From Tannerellaceae bacterium (lineage in GTDB: Bacteria; Bacteroidota; Bacteroidia; Bacteroidales; Tannerellaceae), in contig JAJPZJ010000166.1 in assembly GCA_021204405.1 (NCBI GenBank), positions 1 to 44,770 of the forward strand: 44,770 bases of DNA. The letters run 5' to 3'. Positions within the stretch are counted from its first letter, which is position 1. Each line of letters starts with the position of its first letter. The position numbers and the translations under genes were made by a program. Shown piece after piece: positions 11,641 through 21,449 of this stretch. A model generated the notes under the pieces. The model was given only the letters and a program-made list of their open reading frames with translations. It was not told where the DNA came from and did no database searches.

Positions 11641-12921
11641 ATGAGGTATTTATATGGATGGATATTGTTGGCAGTGCTCGGGCTGGCAATATTTACTAGT
11701 TGCGAAAAAGAAGATGAAACCTGGATGAACAGTACTTCCGGCAGGGTCTGGAAACCCGAAGTGGAACTATTGGTTACATCCGCCACTTCCGTAAAGTTAC
11801 AATGGAGCCAGCCCCAATATACCAGTGGATTAATGGATATATTACCGGATATAGATCCTGAACAATTTCATATCTACCGGTCCCGCCAGTTGGATAACGG
11901 ATATGAAGAACTTGCCGGAATAGAAAATAAAGAAGGTAATTATACCTTCTCTTTAAGTGGATTACAACAGGATACTCCCTATTACTTTTATATAACAGCC
12001 TCCCGGAAAGGACTGGAAGTAACCAGCTCGGATACATTAATGGTTATCCCAGGTACTGCCCCGGAGTCGGAAACGCTTTTTACAAAAACGGATGTCCGGC
12101 AGATTGCTTTTTCATCCCAATTAAATAAACTGGCCTATGTAGATCCCTTTTATAAATATGAAACAGAGAATGTACCCTATTCAGTTACCGCACTGCTGAT
12201 GAGCGACCTGGATGGCAGTAATACTGAAATACTTGCCGTAAACGGAACCTATCCATGCTGGTCGAATACGGGAGAAACTCTCTATTTTACTTATTATAAT
12301 GAAAATCCAACAGCAGGACAGGGAGAAGAACAACTGGCCGGACTAGCTATAGCCTCTCAAACCATAACCCTGCTTACCGGAGATGAATTTTCGAGATGGG
12401 GAAGCAAACTCCAGCCTGGCGGTACTCTCCTGGCCTATCAGGCATTATTGCAGGAGGCTGAAAATAATAATTACCTGCTAAAGCTTGCTATGCTCGACCT
12501 GGAAACCCTGACCGAACAGGAGGTGGTTGACGAAAGTTTCTTCTACCTGCGTTCAGTGAATAAACTGGCGTGGCGGGATCAGGATCGTATTTTATTTGAT
12601 TGTCTGACGGCCTATGACGATTACCGCATTTACCAGACAGATATAAATACCGGAACAACCACGCTACTTCTTCCGGAAGAATGGAATGGTATGGCACCTT
12701 CGGTATCGCCCGGAGGCAATTATATGGCATTTGTAGCTAACCGTACCGGATCGTCGCAGATCTGGTTATACAATTTCGATACTGCATCCTTCCGGATGCT
12801 GACCGGCTATACCGACACAGAATACATTATTCCGGGTACCACAACGATTGAGTGGTATGATGATCATTCCATTTTATTTGTTTTAAACGAAGAAAAAGTA
12901 ACCAGGCTAAAAGTGAAGTAA
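11641..12921 (+). CDS. Lipoprotein with an FN3 domain and a TolB/WD40-like beta-propeller
   Basis: A 426-residue predicted outer-membrane lipoprotein. The signal peptide ends in the lipobox IFTSC, with Cys21 followed by EKEDE; such acidic residues after the Cys resemble the surface-export signal of Bacteroidetes lipoproteins. A fibronectin-III domain spans about 38-135 (VTSATSVKLQWSQPQ; LQQDTPYYFYITASRKG). A propeller with repeated PD40-like blades follows (for example MSDLDGSNTEILAVNGTYPCWSNTG and LAWRDQDRILFDC; VSPGGNYMAFVANR). This is probably a carbohydrate- or protein-binding surface protein; no catalytic motif is visible. It stands alone between the permease and a strong terminator. Confidence 0.75.
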   Translation: MRYLYGWILLAVLGLAIFTSCEKEDETWMNSTSGRVWKPEVELLVTSATSVKLQWSQPQYTSGLMDILPDIDPEQFHIYRSRQLDNGYEELAGIENKEGNYTFSLSGLQQDTPYYFYITASRKGLEVTSSDTLMVIPGTAPESETLFTKTDVRQIAFSSQLNKLAYVDPFYKYETENVPYSVTALLMSDLDGSNTEILAVNGTYPCWSNTGETLYFTYYNENPTAGQGEEQLAGLAIASQTITLLTGDEFSRWGSKLQPGGTLLAYQALLQEAENNNYLLKLAMLDLETLTEQEVVDESFFYLRSVNKLAWRDQDRILFDCLTAYDDYRIYQTDINTGTTTLLLPEEWNGMAPSVSPGGNYMAFVANRTGSSQIWLYNFDTASFRMLTGYTDTEYIIPGTTTIEWYDDHSILFVLNEEKVTRLKVK

Positions 12922-12960
12922 GGAATATGTTTATTGTGTGTTTTCATGTTTTATATGTGT

Positions 12961-12997
12961 AAAGAGGATACCTCGTACGAGATATCCTCTTTTTTTA
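12961..12997 (+). terminator. Intrinsic terminator
   Basis: The hairpin AAAGAGGATAcCTCG / CGAGaTATCCTCTTT is followed by a T run, 40 bases after the lipoprotein stop. It faces the end of the minus-strand gene at 13014. Confidence 0.85.
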
Positions 12998-13013
12998 TCC
13001 GGAACTTACCAGT

Positions 13014-13253
13014 TTAATTATGTCCCTTTACCTTTACCAGCTTATTATATAAACCCATAATTAATAAAGGTGCGGCCCATTGTCCTACGAACAATGCCGT
13101 ATTCCTGCTTCTGAAACCTTTTAAAGCCAGCGAAGCAGCCATAGCTGTCAACGCAGTAGTCAAATAAACCCCTGAAGGTATCTTCGAGGTCTGTTTTTCA
13201 ATTGCAACTGTATATTTTCCTTCTTTTGGAGTTTTTGAAAACATAACTTTCAT
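13014..13253 (-). CDS. Small two-helix membrane protein of unknown function
   Basis: A 79-residue protein with a charged N-terminal third and two predicted membrane helices (about 29-46, YLTTALTAMAASLALKG, and about 52-68, ALFVGQWAAPLLIMGLY). It ends in a basic tail (NKLVKVKGHN). I do not recognise a family. The ATG start fits a short standalone unit, and no neighbour is close enough to be an obvious partner. It is kept as a real gene because of the clean two-helix pattern and the lack of a competing frame. Confidence 0.6.
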   Translation of the reverse strand: MKVMFSKTPKEGKYTVAIEKQTSKIPSGVYLTTALTAMAASLALKGFRSRNTALFVGQWAAPLLIMGLYNKLVKVKGHN

Positions 13254-13386
13254 CTATTAGTTAAACAATACTTGTAAACTTGTTTCTATTCAAACATGTA
13301 GCTCAACCAATTGTTTTTCTATTTGTCCTGTTTTACGGCTCCCTGAAGGCAATTATACTCTTTTTTTAGATTTCCTAACTGTTATT

Positions 13387-14031
13387 TCATTCTTTCGGAT
13401 AGCCTACCGGATGGTTCAGCCAAAGGATTTCAGTATCCTTTATACCCAATGCCTGCCGGATCCCATCCTGGTCCATCCCGGCACGCGGACCGGTAGCCAA
13501 TCCTACTCCGGCACAGAAAATAGCCAGGTTCTGCGAAATAATCCCGCAATCCACGGCCCCCATTTCATAATAATGTGTGGTATCTTTATCAGGAGCATAT
13601 CCTTTATAGCGCGACATATCTGCACTCAGCAGGATACATACCGGAGCCCCTGTCGGGCGGCGTCCTTCCAGCAGCGGACGGATATCTGTTGTAGTTACCG
13701 GTTGAAGCATATTGCTGGCAGCATCATACAGGTAAGTACCTTCCGCACGGCATACATATACATTTACATCCTGTGAGTTCTGGGCAGTAGGAGCCGTACG
13801 TTTGCCATTCTCACGGTTAATCCCATACGTAGCCCATAAAAGGTCTGAAAGGTCCTGTAAAGATAGTTCCGTTTCCTGGTATTCGCGGATAAACTGCCGG
13901 TTCTGGAAAGCTTCCATAACAGAAGTGCCACGTACTTTGGCTGGTGGATTTAATTGAACCGGTTGCAATTCCTGTGCGATCGTACTATCCCCGCAAAGAA
14001 TAAGGGCAATAGCTAAGCAGATGTGTTTCAT
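13387..14031 (-). CDS. Exported nitroreductase-like (SagB-type) flavoprotein
   Basis: A 214-residue protein with a signal peptide (MKHICLAIALILCGDSTIAQ). The body matches the nitroreductase/SagB fold: FMN-binding FQNRQFIREYQETELSLQ near the N terminus, LLWATYGINRENGKRTAPTA, and a C-terminal EMGAVDCGIISQNLAIFCA region that forms the flavin pocket. Such enzymes bind FMN and reduce nitro or other acceptors with NAD(P)H, but export is unusual for a flavin enzyme of this type and the electron donor is unclear. It lies downstream of maeB in the same direction, separated by a 276-base gap holding a GC-rich inverted repeat, so it is probably a separate transcript. Confidence 0.8.
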   Translation of the reverse strand: MKHICLAIALILCGDSTIAQELQPVQLNPPAKVRGTSVMEAFQNRQFIREYQETELSLQDLSDLLWATYGINRENGKRTAPTAQNSQDVNVYVCRAEGTYLYDAASNMLQPVTTTDIRPLLEGRRPTGAPVCILLSADMSRYKGYAPDKDTTHYYEMGAVDCGIISQNLAIFCAGVGLATGPRAGMDQDGIRQALGIKDTEILWLNHPVGYPKE

Positions 14032-14169
14032 ACTTCTTTTTGTTTATGAGTTAAATGATACAGGTAAAGCTATATTTCTTTTCCTGAAAAGGCAAATAGA
14101 ATAGATAAAGAGGGAGATTTTATCGCTGTTAAACAAAAAGTGACTAAAAAGTAAAAACAAACAGGTTTA

Positions 14170-14270
14170 GTTCCCCGCGCAGGCGGGGACCGCACCAAAA
14201 CTGTCTGTTTGAGTATTAAAAACAGAAAAATACTGCCTGCTCTCATGCGGTCCCCGCCTGCGCGGGGAAC
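14170..14270. repeat. Perfect 25-bp GC-rich inverted repeat resembling type I-E CRISPR repeats
   Basis: The unit 14170-14194 starts GTTCCCCGCGCAGGCGGGGA, and its exact reverse complement lies at 14246-14270, with a 51-base AT-richer gap between. Each unit is itself a hairpin (CCCCGC/GCGGGG). Read in its own direction the unit closely resembles type I-E CRISPR repeats. However, the two copies are inverted rather than tandem, and no cas gene is present. It may instead be a REP-like element or a terminator for maeB. Confidence 0.7.
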
Positions 14271-14306
14271 ACAGAGAGTGTTCTAATTTATAATGCCCAG
14301 AGCGAT

Positions 14307-16594
14307 TTATTGATTACTATCAATCTGCTCCTGCACAATCGCATCCACTACGGCAACCGTTGTCAGGTTCACAATATCGCGTGTAGAACTTTCCAGGTCG
14401 GTGAAGTGGATCGGCTTGTTCAGTCCCATCTGGATCGGGCCGATCGTTTCTACAATACCCATCTCCAATAACAGTTTGTAAGTACTGTTGGCCGAACTCA
14501 GGTTTAGAAATACCAGCGTATTTACATCTTTACATTTCAGCTTATTAAATGGATAGGTCTCATCCCGCAACTTTTTATTCAGGGCAAAGTTCACCTGCAT
14601 TTCCCCATCTATCAGGATCTCCGGGTTATTCTTATGCAGATAGTTGATTGCTTCGTGCACCTTATTCGGGCTTCCCTGTTTATCAGAGCCAAAGTTGGAA
14701 TATGAAAGCATAGCCATTACCGGCTCATGGGCAAAGAATTTTACCGAATCGTGGGTAAGGCGGGCAATGTCGATCAGTACTTCCGTAGAGGGATGGCGGT
14801 TAATCAGTGTATCGGCAATAAAGAAGGTTCCTTTCTTACCGGTAATGATATTCATCGCCCCGAAATGCTTATAAGGAGCACGGATACCGATAATCTCAGT
14901 CGCTAGTTTGGTTACTTCGGCATACCGGCTGTATACCCCTGTGATAAAAGCATCCGCATCGCCTGCCGCTACCATCATCATTCCGAAGGTATTACGGTCT
15001 ACCATCTTTTCGCAGGCCTCGGCAAAGGTAACCCCTTCGCGTGCCTTTTTCTCTGCCAGCATAGAAGCATAGCGGTCGCGGCGGTCGGCCTCCCGGTCAT
15101 GGCGCAGGTTTACAATCTCAATCCCTTCCAGGCTCAGGTTCTCTTCCGCAGCAATCTTGGCCAGACGCTCTTCGTTACCCAGCAGGATCGGGATACAGAT
15201 CCCTTCTGCTTTCGCCTCTACGGCAGCCTTCAGCATATTTACATGGTTGGCCTCGGCAAATACAACCCGTTTCGGATTAGCCTTAGCCATCTCAGTAAAC
15301 GAGCGGAGCAGTTTATTATCATATCCCATCATTTCACGCAGATGATTGGCATATCCTTCCCAGTCGGTAATTGTTTTACGGGCTACCCCCGATTCGATCG
15401 CCGCTTTTGCTACTGCACAAGATATACGGGTAAGCAAACGCGGGTCGAGCGGCTTCGGCAGGATATAATCACGGCCAAATGTAGTACGTTTCAGTTTGTA
15501 GGCGGCATTTACCACATCGGGCACAGGCTCTTTGGCCAGTTCGGCAATGGCATATACGGCGCCCAGCTTCATCTCTTCATTAATCGCTTTGGCATGTACA
15601 TCCAATGCCCCGCGGAAGATATAAGGGAAACCTAATACATTATTGATCTGGTTCGGATAGTCGGAACGTCCGGTTGCAAAATAATATCTTCCCGTGATGC
15701 CATAGCCTCCATATAAGAGATCTCCGGATTCGGATTAGCCAGTGCAAATACGATCGGGTTGTCGTTCATTGTACGTACCATCTCTTTGGTAAGTACGTTG
15801 GCAACCGACAGTCCCAGGAATACATCCGTCCCGGCTACAGCCTCTTCCAGCGTTTTGATATTCCTTTCGGTAGCAAACTCTTTCTTTGATTCATTCAGGT
15901 CGGTACGATGTACGGAGATCACCCCTTTGCTGTCGCACATAATGATATTTTCCTTTTTCGCCCCTAACATTACATATAGTTTGGTACATGAAATAGATGC
16001 CGCTCCTGCCCCATTGACAACGATCTTAACCTCTTCGATCTTCTTGCCGGCCAGTTCAAGGGCATTAATCAACCCTGCTCCGGAGATAATAGCCGTACCA
16101 TGCTGGTCGTCGTGCATAACCGGGATATCCAGTTCGGCTTTCAGGCGCGTTTCGATCTCAAAACATTCCGGTGCTTTGATATCTTCCAGGTTGATACCGC
16201 CAAAAGTGGGCGAAATGGCCTTGACGGTCTGTATAAATTTCTCTGGATCTTTCTCATCTACTTCAATATCGAATACGTCGATACCGGCAAATATTTTGAA
16301 CAGCAACCCTTTTCCTTCCATAACCGGTTTACCGGCTATCGCACCTATATCTCCCAAGCCCAGTACGGCTGTACCATTGGAAATTACGGCTACCAGATTG
16401 CCTTTGGCCGTATATTCATAGGCAGTAAGGGGATTCTTTTCAATCTCCAGGCAGGGTTCTGCTACGCCCAGTGAATAGGCCAGTGAAAGGTCGGCTTGCG
16501 TACTATATGGTTTGGTTGGTACCACCTCTATTTTTCCGGGCTTTCCCTGTGAGTGGTAACGTAATGCTTCTTCTCTTATAGACTTCTTTGCCAT
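14307..16594 (-). CDS. maeB: NADP-dependent malic enzyme with C-terminal phosphotransacetylase-like domain (one-base frameshift)
   Basis: MaeB oxidatively decarboxylates malate to pyruvate and supplies NADPH. The N-terminal piece (16594-15632) holds the malic-enzyme domains: GNLVAVISNGTAVLGLGDIG, GGINLEDIKAPECFEIE, MHDDQHGTAI and the NADP fold VKIVVNGAGAASISC. The second piece (15605-14307) begins FRGALDVHAKAINEEM and continues into the PTA-like domain (MVAAGDADAFITGVY; IADTLINRHPS). In MaeB this domain is regulatory and binds acetyl-CoA. One missing T at the run 15678-15681 causes the split; restoring it gives REDIIFATGRSDYPNQINNV. The repaired length of about 760 residues is normal for the family. 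The gene is monocistronic in appearance. Confidence 0.92.
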
Positions 16595-16866
16595 CAGACT
16601 AAACTATTTTGGTTTTTACTAATTATTTTCCTTAAACAGTAGCAAATGTAACAAATTAAAACGGAATAACGGCCCCGGGCCTGCACTTTATCCGGGAAGT
16701 ATAGATGTACTCTATCAATTGATAAACAGGAATTATCGGGAACCTGCTGTACAATTACAAGTGAAAGCTACCCCGGTTCATTTCTTTAAGTTTGTACTAC
16801 TCTATTTGATTATGTCCTGAGTCCTATATCCTATTCTTTACGAAGCTAACTATTTTCTTATAGAAT

Positions 16867-16922
16867 GCTAAATGATTACAGCCAGGTGTAATATCTATTT
16901 CACCTGGCTGTAATCATTTAGC
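16867..16922. repeat. Perfect 22-bp inverted repeat with 12-base loop
   Basis: GCTAAATGATTACAGCCAGG (plus TG) at 16867-16888 pairs exactly with 16901-16922. It is followed by CTTTGTGGTTTTTTAG, so it could terminate a plus-strand RNA, yet no gene lies upstream on that strand. The perfect arms suggest a small mobile palindrome or a structured RNA end. Confidence 0.7.
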
Positions 16923-17018
16923 TCTTTGTGGTTTTTTAGTTATGAGTTTGCAGGATAACGGTTATGTGTCGGATTTATTGGTAAATAACTTTATGGCTGG
17001 TTATTCTTAACCGGTAAT

Positions 17019-17110
17019 GCCCCGTTTGGGGCTTCTATATCCCAGACCCGGGCGTTGCCCGGGGTAATGATACCCCAAGGGTTGCGGGCTGGAGGCCCAA
17101 TATAATACTA
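17019..17110. repeat. Cluster of GC-rich hairpins (REP-like)
   Basis: Successive short palindromes: GCCCCGTTTGGGGC (17019-17032), CCCGGGCGTTGCCCGGG (17047-17063), then CCCC/GGG and GGGCTGGAGGCCC. The GGGCGTTGCCC core also appears, as its complement, in the larger palindrome at 30030-30049. This suggests a dispersed palindromic repeat family in this genome. Confidence 0.5.
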
Positions 17111-17411
17111 TTATACTAATTAGGGCAGAGCCAAACGACGTTTTTTAGTATACTGTACCTATGGTGCATAACCTATATACTGCGTTATCACTCCCCGGCG
17201 TTACCAAGACCTATGGCCTAAAAGAATATTTTCCGAATAATACTGATTTCACAACCTCTTCGGTGAGAGAGACGCAAGAACCATATATTCTCCTGTTGAA
17301 ATATAATAAAAATCATATTTCAAACTATTTATACTCTCCATATCCTTTATCCCATAACCGGAAATTCTTCTAACGGTTCGAAACCGGATACCTTTTAGTT
17401 AAAAATTTAGT

Positions 17412-17419
17412 TAGATTTG
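17412..17419 (+). promoter_or_regulatory. Bacteroidetes-type -7 promoter box for the men operon
   Basis: TAGATTTG matches TAnnTTTG and lies 25 bases before the ATG at 17445. A T-rich stretch near 17392 could act as a weak -33 element. It is the only good box in front of the operon. Confidence 0.5.
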
Positions 17420-17444
17420 TATTTTCATCTATAAAATTACGACT

Positions 17445-18677
17445 ATGAAATACAAGTTACTCGTTCTCGATGTTGATGGAACCTTACTAAATGATAATAA
17501 AGAGATCAGTAAAGGCACGTTGGCTGCTTTACTGAAAGTACAGCAAATGGGTGTCCACCTGGTACTTGCCTCCGGACGACCTACCTATGGTTTGAAATCG
17601 ATTGCCGAAAAGCTGGATATGAATAAATTCGGCGGCCTGATCTTTTCTTATAACGGAGGGCAGATTATCAATGCACAGACCGGCGAACTGCTGTTCGAAA
17701 AGCGGATCGATCCCGCATTGATTCCTTATATTGAAAAGAAAGCTAAAAAGAACAACTTCGTTTTGCTGACCTATCACGAAAACAGGGTCATTACTACGGA
17801 TGCAACCAATAAACATGTACAGGAAGAGGCTGCACTGAATCATATGGAGATCGTAGAGGTTGCCAACTTCTCTGAAGCCGTAACTTTCGCCCCCTGCAAA
17901 TGTATGCTGGTGAGCAACGATGAGGAGGCACTGGTAGGACTGGAAAACCACTGGAAGAAACGGTTGGCCGGTACACTGGAAGCGTTCCGTTCGGAAGATT
18001 ACTTCCTCGAAGTGACCCCTGAGTTTATCAATAAAGGAAATACGTTAGGTGTATTGGCCGATAAACTGGGTGTGGCTCCTGAAAACATTATGGCCATCGG
18101 CGATGGCGTGTGCGACGTATCGATGTTACAGTTTGCCGGCCTGGGTGTGGCTATGGGTAATGCGCGCGATTCGGTGAAAGCCTGTACCGACCATATTACC
18201 CTTACCAACGAACAGGATGGGGTGGCGGTTGCAGTCGAAAAAGCGATTATTGCTGCCGTACGTCCTGCCAATATCCCGTTAGACCAACTCAATGCCCGTG
18301 CCAAACATTCGCTGATGGGTAACCTGGGTATCCAGTATACCTATGCTTCGGAAGACCGGGTGGAAGCTACCATGCCGGTCGACGGACGTACCCGCCAGCC
18401 CTTCGGTATCCTGCATGGCGGGGCTACGCTGGCATTGGCGGAAACAGTTGCCGGGCTGGGGTCGATGGTGCTTTGCCAGCCCGACGAGATTGTAGTCGGT
18501 ATGCAGGTAAGCAGCAACCATATGTCGTCGGCCCACGAGGGAGATACCGTACGTGCCGTAGCCACTATCATCCACAAAGGACGCTCTTCACATGTATGGA
18601 ATGTAGATGTTTTTACCTCTACCGATAAACTTGTTTCGTCCATACGTGTTGTTAATAGTATATTAAAGAAACGATGA
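17445..18677 (+). CDS. HAD phosphatase (Cof type) fused to hotdog thioesterase (MenI-like DHNA-CoA hydrolase)
   Basis: A 410-residue two-domain protein that heads the menaquinone operon. Residues 1-270 are a HAD-IIB (Cof-like) phosphatase: LDVDGTLL with nucleophile Asp9 and Asp11, LASGRP, and the C-terminal MAIGDGVCDVSML. Residues about 285-410 form a hotdog thioesterase with QPFGILHGGATLALAETVAG and the conserved HMSSAHEGD stretch, matching the YdiI/MenI type that hydrolyses 1,4-dihydroxy-2-naphthoyl-CoA after MenB. Its place in the operon supports that role for the C-terminal part; the HAD part has no obvious step in the pathway. The stop overlaps the menF start (ATGA at 18674-18677), indicating coupled translation. 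Confidence 0.88.
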   Translation: MKYKLLVLDVDGTLLNDNKEISKGTLAALLKVQQMGVHLVLASGRPTYGLKSIAEKLDMNKFGGLIFSYNGGQIINAQTGELLFEKRIDPALIPYIEKKAKKNNFVLLTYHENRVITTDATNKHVQEEAALNHMEIVEVANFSEAVTFAPCKCMLVSNDEEALVGLENHWKKRLAGTLEAFRSEDYFLEVTPEFINKGNTLGVLADKLGVAPENIMAIGDGVCDVSMLQFAGLGVAMGNARDSVKACTDHITLTNEQDGVAVAVEKAIIAAVRPANIPLDQLNARAKHSLMGNLGIQYTYASEDRVEATMPVDGRTRQPFGILHGGATLALAETVAGLGSMVLCQPDEIVVGMQVSSNHMSSAHEGDTVRAVATIIHKGRSSHVWNVDVFTSTDKLVSSIRVVNSILKKR

Positions 18678-19756
18678 TCGCCGGCCAAGAGCATATTTCT
18701 GACTATATCGACAGTTTAATCAGGCAGAACCGGACATTTGCTATTTACCGCATACCGGGGGAACAAACACCCCGGATGGTCATGCAGGCATCCGGTTCTG
18801 CATCCTTTTTGCATACTATTGAAAGCCTGGATGGAAAGAATGGGTATGTAATTGCTCCTTTCCATATATCCGAACGTTATCCTATTGTACTGATCCGGCC
18901 GGATGAAGAGATCTCTTTAGGAGAGCTGCCGGCGGGTGACCGGCAAACGGTTGGTGGAGATATACCCGGACAGTTAACCGGCGGACAGGAGAGATATACC
19001 GAACGTTTCCGGCAGTTTCTGCGTCCGTTGGACGAAAAGTAATTGGATAAACTGGTGCTATCACGTACAGTCACACTTCGGAAAGAGAAAGCATTCTCGC
19101 CCGCTACCGCTTTCCTGGCAGCCTGCTCCAGGTATACCCGTTCGTATGTATACCTGTGCCATACACCCCAGACAGGAACGTGGCTGGGTAGTACGCCTGA
19201 AATCCTGCTGTCGGGTGCACAGGAAACCTGGCAAACGGTGGCATTGGCCGGCACACAGAAGATACGGAATGAGCGGTTACCCGGTTACTGGAACAGAAAG
19301 AACCGGCAGGAACAGGAGCTGGTAGCTCATTATATCGAACAGCAGTTGCGGCTGGCGGGCCTTCGTCCGGAGCGGTCGGCTCCTTATACCGTACGTGCCG
19401 GTGAGCTGGCCCACCTGAAAACGGAGTTTAGGTTCCATCTTCCCGATACCGGCCATTTAGGTACTATCCTACAACTCCTCCATCCTACCCCGGCTGTCTG
19501 TGGTTTGCCGAAAGAAGCGGCTTATCATTTTATCCTCGAGCACGAGGGATATGAACGGAAATATTATTCCGGCTTTATCGGCCGGCTTAATCCCGAAGGC
19601 AGCAGTGAGCTGTATGTGAACCTGCGTTGTATGGAGATTCTTCCGGAAGAGCTGGTATTGTATGCCGGAGGCGGCCTGCTGGCTTCGTCGAGCCTGGAGG
19701 AAGAGTGGCAGGAAACGGAAGATAAACTGCAAACCATGTTAATGCTCACCAGATAA
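18674..19756 (+). CDS. menF: Isochorismate synthase MenF (in-frame stop)
   Basis: Converts chorismate to isochorismate, the first committed step of menaquinone synthesis. The N-terminal part (18674-19042) is variable, as in the family. The chorismate-binding part has [47 protein letters not shown] and [16 protein letters not shown] at 19040-19042 interrupts the same frame between DEK and LDKLV; a GAA or CAA codon there would restore a normal protein of about 360 residues. TTG at 19043 could in principle restart translation, but the product would lack the N-terminal third. The start overlaps the preceding stop, and menD begins 10 bases downstream. Confidence 0.88.
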
Positions 19757-19766
19757 TAAACACGAT

Positions 19767-21445
19767 ATGTATTCCGATAAAGAGAATGTCCTGCAATTAG
19801 TAGCCCTGGCAAAAGCATACGGAATTGAGAAGGTAGTCCTTTCACCGGGCTCCCGTAATTCGCCGCTGATCCATTCCTTCGCCTGCGACCCCGGCTTTCA
19901 ATGTTATTCAATTGTCGACGAACGGAGTGCAGGTTTCTTTGCCCTCGGACTGATTATGCAAAGCAGGCAACCGGTAGCCATATGTTGTACGTCGGGTACT
20001 GCCGTTCTCAACCTGGGGCCTGCCGTAGCCGAAGCCTTTTACCAAAGGCTTCCTTTGGTGGTAATCACAGCCGACCGCCCCACCGCATGGATCGGGCAGA
20101 TGGATGGGCAAACCCTTCCGCAACCTCATATATTCGGACCGCTGGTGAAGCATTCGGTACAACTGCCAGAGTGTACGAATACTGAAAGCCGGTGGTATTG
20201 TAACCGGTTGATCAATGAGGCACTATCCGCTATCAACCATCACGGCTATGGACCGGTACAGATCAATATCCCGCTGTCCGAACCTCTTTTTAATTATACG
20301 GTAGAGCGTTTACCGGAGGTAAGGAAAATAACACGGCACCTGCCCGCCCGGGAAAACAATACTGCCGGATTTCCCGGCCTTGGCCGGCGCTTTGCCTCTT
20401 ATAAACGGCCTATGCTATTGGTGGGACAATCCTGCCCGATAAACAACTGGCAAATCTTTTAGTCGGACTATCTGAAAAAGAAGTTTGTGTTATACTGGCA
20501 GAGCATCTGGCAAATGTAACCGGCAGCCAGATAGTAAGCAACTTCGACCCGATCTTATATGCCTTACCGGAGGAACAGGTTACCAGCCTGGCTCCCGACC
20601 TGCTTATCACGTTGGGCGGACATGTGGTATCCAAACGTATCAAACAAGTGTTACACAGGCACCAGCCATCAGCACACTGGCATATTAGTGAGACAGGTGA
20701 AATGGCTGATCTGTTCCAATCACTTACCGAAGTGTTTGAATGTAATGCTACCATGTTCCTGAGAGAGCTGACACAACAGCTTTCCGGAACAGAGAAAACA
20801 GAAAGAAAAGCGTATCAATCCGCCTGGCATACGTATAGCAAACAGATTGATTTACCTACTCCTTCTTTTTCTGACCTGGCAGCTATCGGAGCCGTTATGG
20901 AACAACTACCATCCGGTGCGGCGCTTCACCTGGCAAATAGCAGTACCGTCCGGTACAGCCAGCTCTATCCGCTAAAACCAGGTATTGAAGTATATTGTAA
21001 CCGGGGAACAAGTAGTATTGAAGGTTCTGTCTCTACCGCAGCCGGTTATGCAGCTACAAGCCAACAACCGGTCTATCTTTTTACCGGCGACCTCTCCTTC
21101 TTTTATGATATCAACGGGCTTTGGAACAGGTATACCCGTGCTAACCTGCGGATTTTGCTGAACAACAATGGAGGCGGAGAAATATTTTATGCGTTGCCGG
21201 GGCTAAACCGTTCGGAAGCACTGAAAGCGTATATCACAGCTTCCCATACCACCCGCGCCCAGGCCTGGGCCGAAGCTACAGGATTTTTATACCTGCCGGT
21301 AACCAGCGAAAAAGAATTACAGGAAAATCTCCCTATCTTTACTGCACCGGATCATAACAAACCGGTACTCATGGAGGTAATAACCTCCAAAGAAGAAAAT
21401 ACAAAGTTACTACGAACCTATTATCATTCATTACAAACAAAATAA
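19767..21445 (+). CDS. menD: MenD, SEPHCHC synthase (one-base frameshift)
   Basis: A ThDP-dependent enzyme joining isochorismate and 2-oxoglutarate to give 2-succinyl-5-enolpyruvyl-6-hydroxy-3-cyclohexene-1-carboxylate. The N-terminal ThDP fold has [12 protein letters not shown] and [28 protein letters not shown] follows. The C-terminal domain has [20 protein letters not shown] and the Mg-ThDP motif [13 protein letters not shown]. Pieces are 19767-20462 and about 20425-21445. Adding one G in the run 20423-20425 restores [17 protein letters not shown] across the joint. The repaired length of about 560 residues is normal. It lies between menF and menB with gaps of 10 and 4 bases. Confidence 0.92.
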
Positions 21446-21449
21446 AATT

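Larger units (their letters stand above)
16595..17444. other. 850-base intergenic region between maeB and the men operon
   Basis: No convincing gene is present. A 70-codon frame at 17161-17373 has no family match or typical start context. The region holds a perfect 22-bp inverted repeat (16867-16922), a cluster of short GC hairpins (17019-17110) and a promoter box before the men operon (17412-17419). Some of it may encode a small RNA, but nothing proves it. Confidence 0.6.

Noticed and set aside
14170-14270. A two-repeat CRISPR array
   Set aside because: The units are inverted, the gap is 51 bases, and no cas gene or leader is present.
17161-17373. 70-codon plus-strand frame before the men operon
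   Set aside because: It has no recognisable family, start signal or plausible composition, and it sits in a region of repeats and promoter elements.
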